NCBI GenBank assembly: GCA_963833885.1
Contig: CAWHZU010000003.1
Coordinates: 1-64,000, forward strand
DNA length: 64,000 nt
DNA from: JASHPR01 sp963833885
GTDB lineage: Bacteria; Actinomycetota; Actinomycetes; Streptosporangiales; Streptosporangiaceae
Direction of reading: 5' to 3'
Made by a program: the position numbers and the translations under genes. Shown in pieces: positions 8,990 through 16,383 of the stretch. Below the pieces are notes generated by a model. It did no database searches. It saw only the letters and a program-made list of their open reading frames with translations, and was not told where the DNA came from. Every line of letters begins with the position of its first letter. The stretch's first letter is position 1.

Positions 8990-9718
8990 CTTGCCCCTCG
9001 GTTCCAGCGTCTCCGCTCACCAGGTCCTCACAGGCTCACCTGACCCACGTCAGCTCCCTTTCGGGCCGGGCACCAGCCCGTATCCGACCAGTTATGCGCA
9101 GACCATCCGGCGGAGGTGCCGGTCCTACGGCCCCCGGTTTCCTGCTGCCTTTCGGCCGTCGGCCTTGGCTTGCTGGGTCATCCTGCGCCCGCTGGGGAGT
9201 TGAGCCTTCCTCACGGTCGGCCTACCGGCCATCATGTGACCGGACCCCAACGGGGTTGTCGTGTTGCGCATGAGCAAGCTGCGACCGGGCAGGGCGCTCT
9301 CTTTATCCCGGGGACGGTGGTGCGTTCCCGGCCGGCGATTACCCTCCGGCCGGCACCTGCCGCTCTTCCACGGCCAGTCCCTACGGCCCCGCTGGAACAT
9401 CCCATCTGCGGGGGGCACTTTCACGAGACGTCAACGAGAGTTCACGCTATTCACCCATCACCCCAGGCCCGGCTGGCTACCGGCCCAAGGCCGGGAACCC
9501 TGCCTGCAGGTTCCCGCCGGTCTTCTCCTCGCCCGCGGCCCCCGGATGGAACACGGGCCGCTTCGGCTTCTACCCCGGGCTTCGCACACCGCAGTTACCC
9601 GCGACGCACGCCGAGGTGGAGACAGGCCATCACGCACTGGCCCAGGTACTACACCCTCGACATCAGCCGAACCTCCAAACGGTGCCTCCCACTTGACTCA
9701 AGCACCCTCACGTCGCAC

Positions 9719-9949
9719 GTAGTCGCCGGTGGCCTCCATGCCGATCCTGGTGACACCCCAGCAGGCCAGCCAGTCGCCCAGCGACTCCAGCTCGGCGCGG
9801 GTGGTGCCGAATGCCCGGGTTTCCTGCTGGCGGCGGCCGGCCGTGGTGTCGGACGGCACCCCGATAGTGACCTCAACCCCGGCCTTGGCGATATCCAGGC
9901 CGGCGACCCGCTCGCAGAACAGCGGCTCGTCTTGCACGTCGTGCATCAT
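9719..9949 (-). pseudogene. IS110-family transposase, N-terminal piece
   Basis: These 77 codons begin MMHDVQDEPLFCERVAGLDIAK and end MEATGDY. This is the N-terminal RuvC-like DEDD part, with the first Asp in GLDIAK and the Glu in MEATG. The next codons of the family (WKPVF) appear only at 4995, after the group II intron. The apparent extra residues VRREGA in this frame are intron sequence. Confidence 0.9.
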
Positions 9950-10322
9950 CGGCTCCTACGATGAGAGGGCGGTTACGGCCGCGGCCGTTCGCAGGAGCCA
10001 GGGGCAAGCGGTAAATCTGGTCCGCGGGCTCGAGGCACCATTCAGCGGCCCTGAAGGATGGCTCCCGGCGTCAGACTGTTAGACGGGGTCAGGCCCGCCA
10101 AGCAGAAGCGACGTCAGCGAACGACCGCGGTCACAGCCTCCCAGGCCGCCCGCACCAACGCCCGGACATCAGCCCGCAGCGGCCCCCCGGACACAACCGC
10201 GGCAGCGCCCGGCGCAGCCGGGCTCCCGGGGCGCGGCGGGTCAGCTGCCCAAATTTTCACGCCGTAGCGGCATCACACCGGGCCACGCCCGACTGTTAGG
10301 CGGCAACCTGAGTGGCCGGATC
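9950..10322 (-). other. Non-coding flank upstream of the IS110 transposase
   Basis: No credible gene lies here. In IS110-group elements the non-coding stretch upstream of the transposase encodes the bridge RNA and the left element end, so part of 9950-10130 may be such a sequence. I did not find the diagnostic target- and donor-binding loops by eye. The left boundary of the element is not defined. Confidence 0.35.
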
Positions 10323-10943
10323 TCAGCTGAGGTGGTATCTGATCTGGCTTATCGCGAGGTCTAGCGCTGCCTCGAGGGGGCCGGCATCGCGCTTGGCCTG
10401 GGTGAGCAGCAGTCCGCCTTGCAGGGCGGCGAGGGTTCCCAGCGCGAGCCGGTCGACGTCGGTGTCGTCCTGTAGCTCGCCCCGGTCGCGCATCCGCCGG
10501 AGCCCGTCGCGGATCGGGGCTTCCCAGCGGTCGAAGCCGGCGGCGAGGGCCGTCCGTGCGGGCTCGTTGGTCTCGGCGAGCTCGCTGGACAGTGACCCGA
10601 GAGGGCAGCCGCCCTCGCAGTGCCGCTGCCGTTGCACGCCGACGAGCATGTCGCGCCACTGCTTGAACGCGGCGAGGGAGTCCAGCTCGTCGAGCAGCGG
10701 GCGCTGGCCGTCGATGATCTGGTCGGCCTGGTGCTCGATCACGGCTCGTACGAGCGCGTTCTTGTCGCTGAAGTAGTGGTAGAGCTGCGAGTTGCTGACC
10801 TGTGCTGCCGCGAGGACGTCCTCGGTGCTGGTGCCGGCTACGCCGTGGCGGAACATCAGCTCTGCCGCGGCTTCCACGATCCGGGCTCGCGTCGCGAGTC
10901 CCTTGCGGGTGAGGCGCCCGGCGGGCGCGTTCCCTGTGGCCAT
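10323..10943 (-). CDS. TetR-family repressor
   Basis: This 206-residue protein has an N-terminal TetR helix-turn-helix (TRARIVEAAAELMFRHG, TSTEDVLAAAQVSNSQLYHYF, SDKNALVRAV) and an all-helical ligand/dimer domain with a Cys-containing CEGGCPLGSLSSEL segment typical of one TetR_C group. The start was taken at MATGNAPAG because an upstream in-frame Met lies beyond the operator region. It is divergent from the SDR at 11036, and two palindromes lie between, so it probably represses that dehydrogenase and itself. The ligand is unknown. Confidence 0.88.
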   Translation of the reverse strand: MATGNAPAGRLTRKGLATRARIVEAAAELMFRHGVAGTSTEDVLAAAQVSNSQLYHYFSDKNALVRAVIEHQADQIIDGQRPLLDELDSLAAFKQWRDMLVGVQRQRHCEGGCPLGSLSSELAETNEPARTALAAGFDRWEAPIRDGLRRMRDRGELQDDTDVDRLALGTLAALQGGLLLTQAKRDAGPLEAALDLAISQIRYHLS

Positions 10944-10959
10944 GACCCACTCTAACTTA

Positions 10960-11015
10960 TTCTGGCCTTGACAAGCCAGAAAATCTGTGGTCATTATTGG
11001 CTTGTTCAAGCCAAA
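10960..11015. promoter_or_regulatory. Paired palindromic operators between TetR and SDR genes
   Basis: Two dyads lie in the divergent gap: TTCTGGC-N8-GCCAGAA (10960-10981) and TTGGCTTG-TT-CAAGCCAA (10998-11015). They share the core GGC(C)TTG..CAAGCC. A plus-strand promoter TTGACA (10968) with CATTAT 18 bp downstream overlaps the first dyad. This arrangement suits TetR repression of both directions. Confidence 0.75.
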
Positions 11016-11035
11016 AACTATGAAGGCGGTTTCAC

Positions 11036-11785
11036 GTGACCTCCACCAGCCCCACCCTGTCCACCGCGCTGGTCACCGGCGCCACGAGCGGCATCGGCCG
11101 GGCGACCGCGGTCGCCCTCGCCGCGTCCGGGATTCACGTTGCGGTATCGGGACGCGACAAGGCCCGCGGTGACCAGACGGTGGCAGCGATCCGGGCGGCC
11201 GGGGGCCAGGCTGATTTCGTCCCCGCGGACCTGAGCGACGCGGCGTCGGCGACTCGCCTGGCTGAAGCGGCCGCGGCGGTCCTCGGCCACGTCGACATCC
11301 TGGTCAACAACGCCGGGTCTGGTGCCGCCGGCCCCACTGCCGATACGACCGAGGCCGCGTTCGACGAGCTGTTCGCGCTCAACGTCAAGGTGCCTTACTT
11401 CCTGACCGCCGCCCTGGCCCCGGGCATGGCCGGGCGCGGCGCCGGGGTCATCGTCAACGTCTCGACGATGGTGGCCGAGTTCGGGCTCGACGGCATGGCG
11501 CTCTACGGGTCGACCAAGGCCGCGCTGGAGCTGCTGACCAAGGCGTGGTCGGCCGAGTTCGGGCCGAAGGGCATCCGCGTCAACGCGGTCGCTCCGGGCC
11601 CGGTCAGCACCGAGGGCACCGAGGGGATGCGGGAAGCGCAGGGCTACCTGGCCTCGCTCGCGCCGGCCAGGCGGCTGGGTACCCCGGAGGAGATCGCCGC
11701 AGCCATCGTCTACCTGGCGTCACCGCAGGCGGCGTTTACGCACGGTGTCGTCCTCCCGGTCGACGGCGGCCGGGTCGCCGTCTGA
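11036..11785 (+). CDS. Short-chain dehydrogenase/reductase
   Basis: This is a 249-residue classical SDR. The NAD(P)-binding motif is TGATSGIGRA near residue 15. NNAG follows near 85, then a catalytic Ser-Tyr-Lys set (VNVSTM, YGSTKAALE), then the PG motif (VAPGPVSTEG). The first Arg after the beta-2 strand (SGRDKARG) favours NADPH. GTG start at 11036 follows GAAGGCGG. The probable TetR repressor is divergent, with its operators between. The substrate cannot be told from sequence. Confidence 0.9.
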   Translation: MTSTSPTLSTALVTGATSGIGRATAVALAASGIHVAVSGRDKARGDQTVAAIRAAGGQADFVPADLSDAASATRLAEAAAAVLGHVDILVNNAGSGAAGPTADTTEAAFDELFALNVKVPYFLTAALAPGMAGRGAGVIVNVSTMVAEFGLDGMALYGSTKAALELLTKAWSAEFGPKGIRVNAVAPGPVSTEGTEGMREAQGYLASLAPARRLGTPEEIAAAIVYLASPQAAFTHGVVLPVDGGRVAV

Positions 11786-11892
11786 GCCCGGCTCACCGCG
11801 AAGGCGCAGGGACGGGATCAACATGACCAGCGAGAGCGCGCCAGGGCGAACATATATGCCTCACCTGTGGGTTCGCCTGCGGTGTGGCGCTC

Positions 11893-12429
11893 TCAGCGCT
11901 GGTGCAGGCCGTAGATCGCCAGTTCCATCGCGCGGTCGGCGCGCGCCGCGGCGGCGGGAGCAGGCCCGACCCGGGTCATGAAGCTCATCATCAGCAGCAC
12001 GTCCTCGGGGTTCAGGCCTTCCCTCATGCTGCCGTCCGCGGCGCATGCGGCGATCAGCTCGCCGACGGCCGACACCACCGGCGCGTAGGTACTGCTGATC
12101 ACCTCCTGCAGCGCCGGGGCCTGCAGCGTCTCCCCGATGCCCCGCTTGAGCTGGACGAACTCCGCGAGGGTACGGAACCACGCGCGGAACGCGTCCAGGG
12201 GGGCGTGTTCCGCCAGGACCTGCGGCACCAGGCGGACCAGCCGGTCGACGTCGTCCTGGTAGACGGCGGCGATCAGCGCTTCCCTGGTCGGGAAGTGACG
12301 GTACAGCGTCCCCGGGCCGACGCCCGCGCGCCTGGCGATGCCGATGAGCGAGGCGTCCCCGGCCTCTCTCAGGGCCTCGCGGGCGACCGCGAGGATGTGC
12401 TCGCGGTTTTTCGCAGCGTCTGCCCGCAT
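11893..12429 (-). CDS. TetR-family repressor
   Basis: This 178-residue TetR-type regulator has a helix-turn-helix in NREHILAVAREALREAG, SLIGIARRAGVGPGTLYRHFP and TREALIAAVY. Its C-terminal helical domain (FRTLAEFVQLKRG; TYAPVVSAVGELIAACAADG) resembles the SbtR-like group. It is divergent from the aldo-keto reductase gene, with an inverted repeat between, so it probably controls that gene. Confidence 0.88.
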   Translation of the reverse strand: MRADAAKNREHILAVAREALREAGDASLIGIARRAGVGPGTLYRHFPTREALIAAVYQDDVDRLVRLVPQVLAEHAPLDAFRAWFRTLAEFVQLKRGIGETLQAPALQEVISSTYAPVVSAVGELIAACAADGSMREGLNPEDVLLMMSFMTRVGPAPAAAARADRAMELAIYGLHQR

Positions 12430-12450
12430 CCCGGCTCCTCTTTGCTAAGC

Positions 12451-12492
12451 GGACACCTCTCCGGTACCGTGATCAGTAAGCGGAAAGGTGTC
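12451..12492. promoter_or_regulatory. Inverted repeat between TetR and aldo-keto reductase genes
   Basis: GGACACCTCTCCG (12451-12463) and CGGAAAGGTGTCC (12481-12493) form an interrupted dyad. TAAGCGGA occurs in direct orientation beside both. It is a likely operator for the TetR protein at 11893. Confidence 0.65.
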
Positions 12493-12516
12493 CGGATAAC
12501 CAGTCTAGGAGGAGCC

Positions 12517-12549
12517 ATGGAGTACATCAAGGCCGGGATGACGCGATGA
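12517..12549 (+). CDS. Ten-codon leader ORF coupled to the aldo-keto reductase
   Basis: ATG at 12517 sits 6 nt after a strong AGGAGGAG and encodes MEYIKAGMTR. Its TGA overlaps the ATG of the reductase (ATGA at 12546). The only good ribosome-binding site belongs to this leader, so the reductase is probably translated by coupling. The peptide resembles the usual aldo-keto reductase beginning (MEY.KLGRTG), so it may be the remnant of an older N-terminus. Confidence 0.45.
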   Translation: MEYIKAGMTR

Positions 12550-13403
12550 CGATCCCCACCCGAGTTCTAGGCCGCACCGGCGCCGAGGTGTCGGTCCTGG
12601 GTTACGGCGCAATGGAGCTGCGCGGCCAGCTCGCCGGCCCGGCGAGCCACCTAAGCGGCCCGGCGATCACCGACGAGGACGCCGAACGGCTGCTCAACGA
12701 GCTGCTCGACGCCGGGGTCAGCCTGATCGACACCTCGGTTGACTACGGGCGCAGCGAGGAACTGATCGGCCGCCACCTCAGCTCGCGCCGCAGCGAGTTC
12801 CTCCTCGCCTCCAAGTGCGGCTGCCCGGTGTCCATGGCGTCCGAGGCAGTCACGATAGGCCAGCACGACTACAGCGCAGCGAACGTCCGCGCCGACGTCG
12901 AGCAGAGCCTCCGCCGCCTGCAGACCGACCACCTGGATCTGGTCCAGGTGCACCTGTCGCCGCCGCGCAGCGAGCTGCAGGCCAGCGGGACGATCGACAT
13001 GGGCGTCTTCGACGTATTCCAGATCCCCTACTCCGCGCTCCAGCCCGAGCACGACGAGCTGATCACGCGCGCAGCGAACGCCGGAGCCGGCGTGCTCATC
13101 CGCGGCGCCGTGGCGCGGGGGACCGCATCGGAGGACAAGAACTGGGCGGTGCAGCCGCTCAGCTCCTCTGGCCCTGCGGCCCAGGACCGCTGGGAGGCAG
13201 CCAAACTGGACGAGCTGCTGAAGGACGGCATGAACCGCCACGAGTTCATCCTGCGCTTCACGCTCAGCCACCCGGGAGTATCGAGCGCGATCGTCGGCAC
13301 CAGCAAGCCCGGGCACCTGCGCAGCAACGTGGCGGCGGCATCGCGCGGGCCACTGCCGGACGACGTCTACGCCGAGGCAAGGCGCCGGCTCGCCGCAGCG
13401 TAA
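12546..13403 (+). CDS. Aldo-keto reductase with an internal deletion
   Basis: This 285-residue member of the AKR superfamily would be an NADPH-dependent carbonyl reductase. The catalytic tetrad is present: Asp62, Tyr67 (TSVDYGRSEEL), Lys90 (LLASKCG) and His136 (LVQVH). After SELQASGT near residue 149 the protein jumps straight to IDMGVFDVFQIPYSALQ. Family members have roughly 25-30 more residues there, covering a barrel helix and strand. The lesion is in frame. C-terminal cofactor motifs (SSAIVGTSKPGHLRSNV) remain. The barrel is probably compromised, so activity is uncertain. The divergent TetR gene is the likely regulator. Confidence 0.8.
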   Translation: MTIPTRVLGRTGAEVSVLGYGAMELRGQLAGPASHLSGPAITDEDAERLLNELLDAGVSLIDTSVDYGRSEELIGRHLSSRRSEFLLASKCGCPVSMASEAVTIGQHDYSAANVRADVEQSLRRLQTDHLDLVQVHLSPPRSELQASGTIDMGVFDVFQIPYSALQPEHDELITRAANAGAGVLIRGAVARGTASEDKNWAVQPLSSSGPAAQDRWEAAKLDELLKDGMNRHEFILRFTLSHPGVSSAIVGTSKPGHLRSNVAAASRGPLPDDVYAEARRRLAAA

Positions 13404-13900
13404 CCGGCCTCTTGCCTCATCATGGGCGCCAGGCCAGCGCCGGCGCTGTCGGGGTTGCCCGGCCGAGCGGACCGGCACCGGCACCAGGGAGATCCGCTCG
13501 GTCCGCGGCTCGTCATCGTGCGGAGCCAGGCCACCTGCCGCGCGCCGCGCTCCTCGGCGATCGGCCGCCTCTTCCTCGCTCTCGATTGTCCAGCTCGCGG
13601 CCACCGCGTCTACGGCGGCCCGAAAGGCCGTCGCATGCGATCGGGCGCGCCGACCCCAGACGCGCTGGCCACTCACCTGGTTCTCGGCGCCTGCGAGGAT
13701 AACGGGGAGACGTAGGCCGAATGCCGGGCGCGTTTAAGTCTAATATGCTAACGTTGAAATCAACGCCGCAGAGAATCTTCTAATAGCCTCTCGCACGGTA
13801 GAACGATTTATCGTTTCGGGTTGTTCCTGCTGGCAGGTGTGACTTTTCTCTATTCTCTCCATTGTTCCGCAGCGGAATTTCGCGCTGCATACTCGTCGTC
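13404..13900. other. Intergenic region with two 14-bp palindromes
   Basis: I see no convincing gene in 13404-13900. The last 160 bp are much more AT-rich than the surroundings. They contain two perfect dyads, CGTTGA-AA-TCAACG (13752-13765) and AACGAT-TT-ATCGTT (13802-13815). These could be regulator sites for the acetyltransferase that follows. Confidence 0.5.
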
Positions 13901-14479
13901 ATGAGCGAACCAGACAGGCACATCGTCCTGAAGACACCGCGACTTGACATCCGCCAGTTCACCGCGGACGACGCCGATAACCTATTCAGCCTGGACCGTG
14001 ACCCGGGGGTCATGCGCTACCTGGGCAGGCCAGCTTCTCGCGAGGTCCTGCGAGACAAGATCATCCCGTTCCACCTAGGTGTCTACCAGCGTTTCGACCG
14101 GCTGGGCACCTGGGCCGCTGAGTCCGCCGACACGGGCGAGTTCCTAGGCTGGTTTCACTTCCGCGCCGAGGACGGCGACATCACGAACATCCACCTGGGC
14201 TACCGGCTGCGCCGAGCGGCCTGGAACAAGGGCTACGCCACCGAGGGATCCGCGGCCCTGATCAACATGGGCTTCACTGACCTCGGCGTTCAGCGGGTGT
14301 TCGCGCACCTTATGACGGCCAACGCCGCGTCCCGGCGCGTGCTGGAGAAATGCGGCCTGACTCCCGTACACACCGTCCCCTACGTGGGACCCGACGCCGA
14401 CGTCATCGACGGCGCCGAGCAGGGAGAGGTCGAATACGCACTAACCAAACCTGAATGGGAAACCCACACAGACAGCTGA
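13901..14479 (+). CDS. GNAT-family N-acetyltransferase (RimJ/RimL type)
   Basis: This 192-residue protein begins IVLKTPRLDIRQFTADDADN, the usual start of RimJ/RimL-like acetyltransferases. It has a strand pair (TGEFLGWFHFRAEDG, TNIHLGYRLRRAAWNKGYAT) and the acetyl-CoA pyrophosphate loop RRAAWNKGYATEG. The late motif ANAASRRVLEKCGLTPV is also typical. It would transfer an acetyl group from acetyl-CoA to an amine on a protein or small molecule; the substrate is unknown. ATG at 13901 was preferred over an upstream in-frame start because family homology begins there. Confidence 0.88.
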   Translation: MSEPDRHIVLKTPRLDIRQFTADDADNLFSLDRDPGVMRYLGRPASREVLRDKIIPFHLGVYQRFDRLGTWAAESADTGEFLGWFHFRAEDGDITNIHLGYRLRRAAWNKGYATEGSAALINMGFTDLGVQRVFAHLMTANAASRRVLEKCGLTPVHTVPYVGPDADVIDGAEQGEVEYALTKPEWETHTDS

Positions 14480-14734
14480 ACGAAATAGCCTGACCCTCAT
14501 GACCGGAACGGCGATCGCCCGTTCATTCACGGACTCCAACAGACGTTGACGAAGAGTCTCAGCAGGTCAGGCTCCCTATAGGTCCAGACTGGTGGCCTGC
14601 GGATTTGGATTCGGGACGAAGAGGCCGCGGATTCAAAAGGCATGGGATATACACGGGATCGATGGTCGCTGACGGACGCGACCGACTGCGGCGATGCTGG
14701 TCAGATGCCCTGGGGGCTCATGGGCGGCGATCGT

Positions 14735-14790
14735 CCGTAAAACCGTCGGCTCAGCATACGTTGGTTCGAACCCAACACCTGCCATCACCA
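14735..14790 (+). repeat. 3' half of a tRNA-Tyr-like gene (left copy, possible attachment scar)
   Basis: It starts in the anticodon loop (CCGTAAA) and continues with ACCGTCGGCTCAGCATACG, the T-arm GTTGGTTCGAACCCAAC and acceptor strand ACCTGCC, ending near ATCACCA. The long variable arm and GTA fit tRNA-Tyr. The sequence upstream cannot pair with ACCGT to form an anticodon stem and no 5' half exists, so it is not a functional tRNA. A copy differing at only a few positions lies at 34092-34145 in the same orientation. Confidence 0.75.
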
Positions 14791-14917
14791 GCGAAAACAG
14801 CCACTCACCAGCGGGCGCGCCCGGTAACGGCCTGGCGCGGAACGGGTCGCGGTCTGCCGGCCGTGTCCGGCTGAGACCGGGCGGCTGCGGCTGACCCCGG
14901 GCCATAGGCGGCAAAGT

Positions 14918-15300
14918 TCAGGGGCCGACCGAGGCGTTCCGCCCGAGGGCGTTGCCCATCGACGACTCCCTAGCGCAAAGACATCGGAGAGGTGTGGTGG
15001 GGCAGGCGGGAGAATAACCGGCGCGGATGTTCGCCGCCCTGCGGTCGACATCGGCGATGGACTGAGTGACTTGGTCGAGGTGTCCTGAATCTCGGCCGCT
15101 GCGGTGCTGTCGCCGAGTTCGTGCAGCCGGGCTAGGGCCATGGAGTAGTGGGCCTGCTCCTTCATCAGCCGGGTCTTCTCGCGCTCGAAGTCGCAGCAGG
15201 CGGCTTCCTCTTCTTGGCGTTCCCGCTCGGCGTGGATGCGTTCGCGTTCTTCGTCCTGCTTGACGAGGTAATCGGCGGTCAGTTCCAGCTCGAGATCACG
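14918..15300 (-). pseudogene. DUF4041/T5orf172-type protein fragment
   Basis: The fragment has a charged coiled coil (EERERIHAERERQEEEAACC, FEREKTRLMKEQAHYSMALA) followed, after one frame change near 15080, by DQVTQSIADVDRRAANIRAGY. This matches the linker of DUF4041 proteins just before their GIY-YIG (T5orf172) nuclease domain. After AGY the sequence diverges (SPACPTT) and stops, so the nuclease is missing. The 5' end runs into the end of the oxidoreductase gene at 15296. It is a truncated relic lying about 130 bp from the tRNA-Tyr scar. Confidence 0.65.
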
Positions 15301-16183
15301 AGCGAACGCGGCGGACGCGGGGCAGGTCCGCGGCGATGTCTTCCAGGATTTGCTCGTCCCCGGCGAACGGCCCGGTCGGCCGCGGCCAGGCGATGACGAC
15401 ATCGGTGAATCCCAGCTCGCCCGCCCGGCCCGCCAGGTGGCGGAAGTGCTCAATCGAGGTCAACGACGTGCTGAGAACTTCGAGGTTGAGATAACGGGCG
15501 ATCGAGTTCGCCGCTCGCCCCGCAGCGTTCAGCGCGTCGTCGCAGCGCTCGTTCGCCTCGCGCGCACCCGCCCACCACGCCTCCTCTTCAGCGTCCCGGC
15601 CAGCCGTGCCCATAGTGGCCCAGCCCTCGGCCTGGTCAACGGCGAGCCGGATTCCCTTCGGGCCGTTGGCGGCGACGATGAACGGCGGTCGTGGCCGCTG
15701 GACCGGGCCTGGGATGTTGCGAGCGTCTACAGCCGAGAACCACTGTCCCTGCCAGGTCGTGCGCGGCTGGGTCAGCAGCAGGTCCAGCACCGTCACGAAC
15801 TCGCTGAACCGAGATGACGCCTGGGCCGGGGTCACCGCGGGCTGCCTCAGTACCGACGCGTCCCAGCCCTGGGCCCCTGCGCCCAGGCCGATATTGAGCC
15901 GGCCACTGGACATCCTGTCCAGGGTCATCAGCTCCTTGGCGAGCGGGACGGGATGGCGGAAGTTCGGGGTCGTGACCCACGTCCCGAGGCGCAGCGCCGA
16001 CGTTTCCAGCGCCGCCGCTACCAGCGTCGGGATCGTCGCGTACCAGGCCGAGTCCGCCAGCGACCGCCAAGCCAGATGGTCGAACGTCCACGCGTGATCA
16101 AAACCGTACTGCTCGGCGCGCTTCCACCGGTGCCGGTCCTGTTCCCACGCGTGCTCCGGAAGCAGAGTTACCCCGACCCGCAT
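15296..16183 (-). CDS. Luciferase-like (LLM) flavin-dependent oxidoreductase
   Basis: This 295-residue TIM-barrel protein of the bacterial luciferase superfamily begins MRVGVTLLPEHAWEQDRHRW. It has FDHAWTFDHLAWRSL, GTWVTTPNFRHPVPLAKELM, DRMSSGRLNIGLGAGAQGWD and RPRPPFIVAANGPKGIRLAV. In actinobacteria such proteins usually use F420 or FMN; which one is used here is not visible. The C-terminal few residues may derive from the adjacent truncated gene. A second LLM protein starts 200 bp away on the other strand. Confidence 0.87.
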   Translation of the reverse strand: MRVGVTLLPEHAWEQDRHRWKRAEQYGFDHAWTFDHLAWRSLADSAWYATIPTLVAAALETSALRLGTWVTTPNFRHPVPLAKELMTLDRMSSGRLNIGLGAGAQGWDASVLRQPAVTPAQASSRFSEFVTVLDLLLTQPRTTWQGQWFSAVDARNIPGPVQRPRPPFIVAANGPKGIRLAVDQAEGWATMGTAGRDAEEEAWWAGAREANERCDDALNAAGRAANSIARYLNLEVLSTSLTSIEHFRHLAGRAGELGFTDVVIAWPRPTGPFAGDEQILEDIAADLPRVRRVRS

Positions 16184-16383
16184 CCCGGCTCCTCGATTCC
16201 TCGCCCGTGCACGCCGACACTAACCGAACGGATGCGGTCGCGTAGCAGAGCCTCGGGGCCGGCGTTGAGGTGCTGGATCTCTTCGAGAATGCTTAGCGCG
16301 TGCTGCCAGGCCCGCTGGGCCTGGGTCGGTTCGCCGGCCGGTGGCCAGCGATCGGTCAACGCCAGGCTGGCATACTGCCGGGC

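Larger units (their letters stand above)
4996..9718 (-). mobile_element. Group II intron inserted in the IS110 transposase
   Basis: The intron begins on the minus strand with GTGCGACG (9718 downward) directly after the GDY codons of the transposase. It ends with CCGAC at 4996, directly before the WKPVF codons. Removing it joins the exons in frame. It has about 730 nt of non-coding 5' structure (9718-8990), a maturase/reverse-transcriptase gene, and a 3' end with domain V and domain VI. Total length is 4.7 kb, but 2.1 kb of that is a transposon inside the maturase gene, so the parent was about 2.6 kb, normal for an ORF-bearing group II intron. The splice ends look intact, so the RNA might still splice with a maturase supplied in trans; that is inference. 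Confidence 0.9.

Noticed and set aside
12651..13676. Minus-strand 341-codon frame
   Set aside because: It is antisense to the aldo-keto reductase; no family resemblance.
14735..14790. A functional tRNA gene at this position or at 34092-34145
   Set aside because: Neither copy has a D-arm, an acceptor 5' strand or a pairing anticodon stem; only the 3' half exists.
14633..14914. Minus-strand frame with VGFEPTYAEPTVLR as a protein
   Set aside because: This residue string is the familiar antisense translation of a tRNA 3' half; the DNA is the tRNA-Tyr-like repeat.
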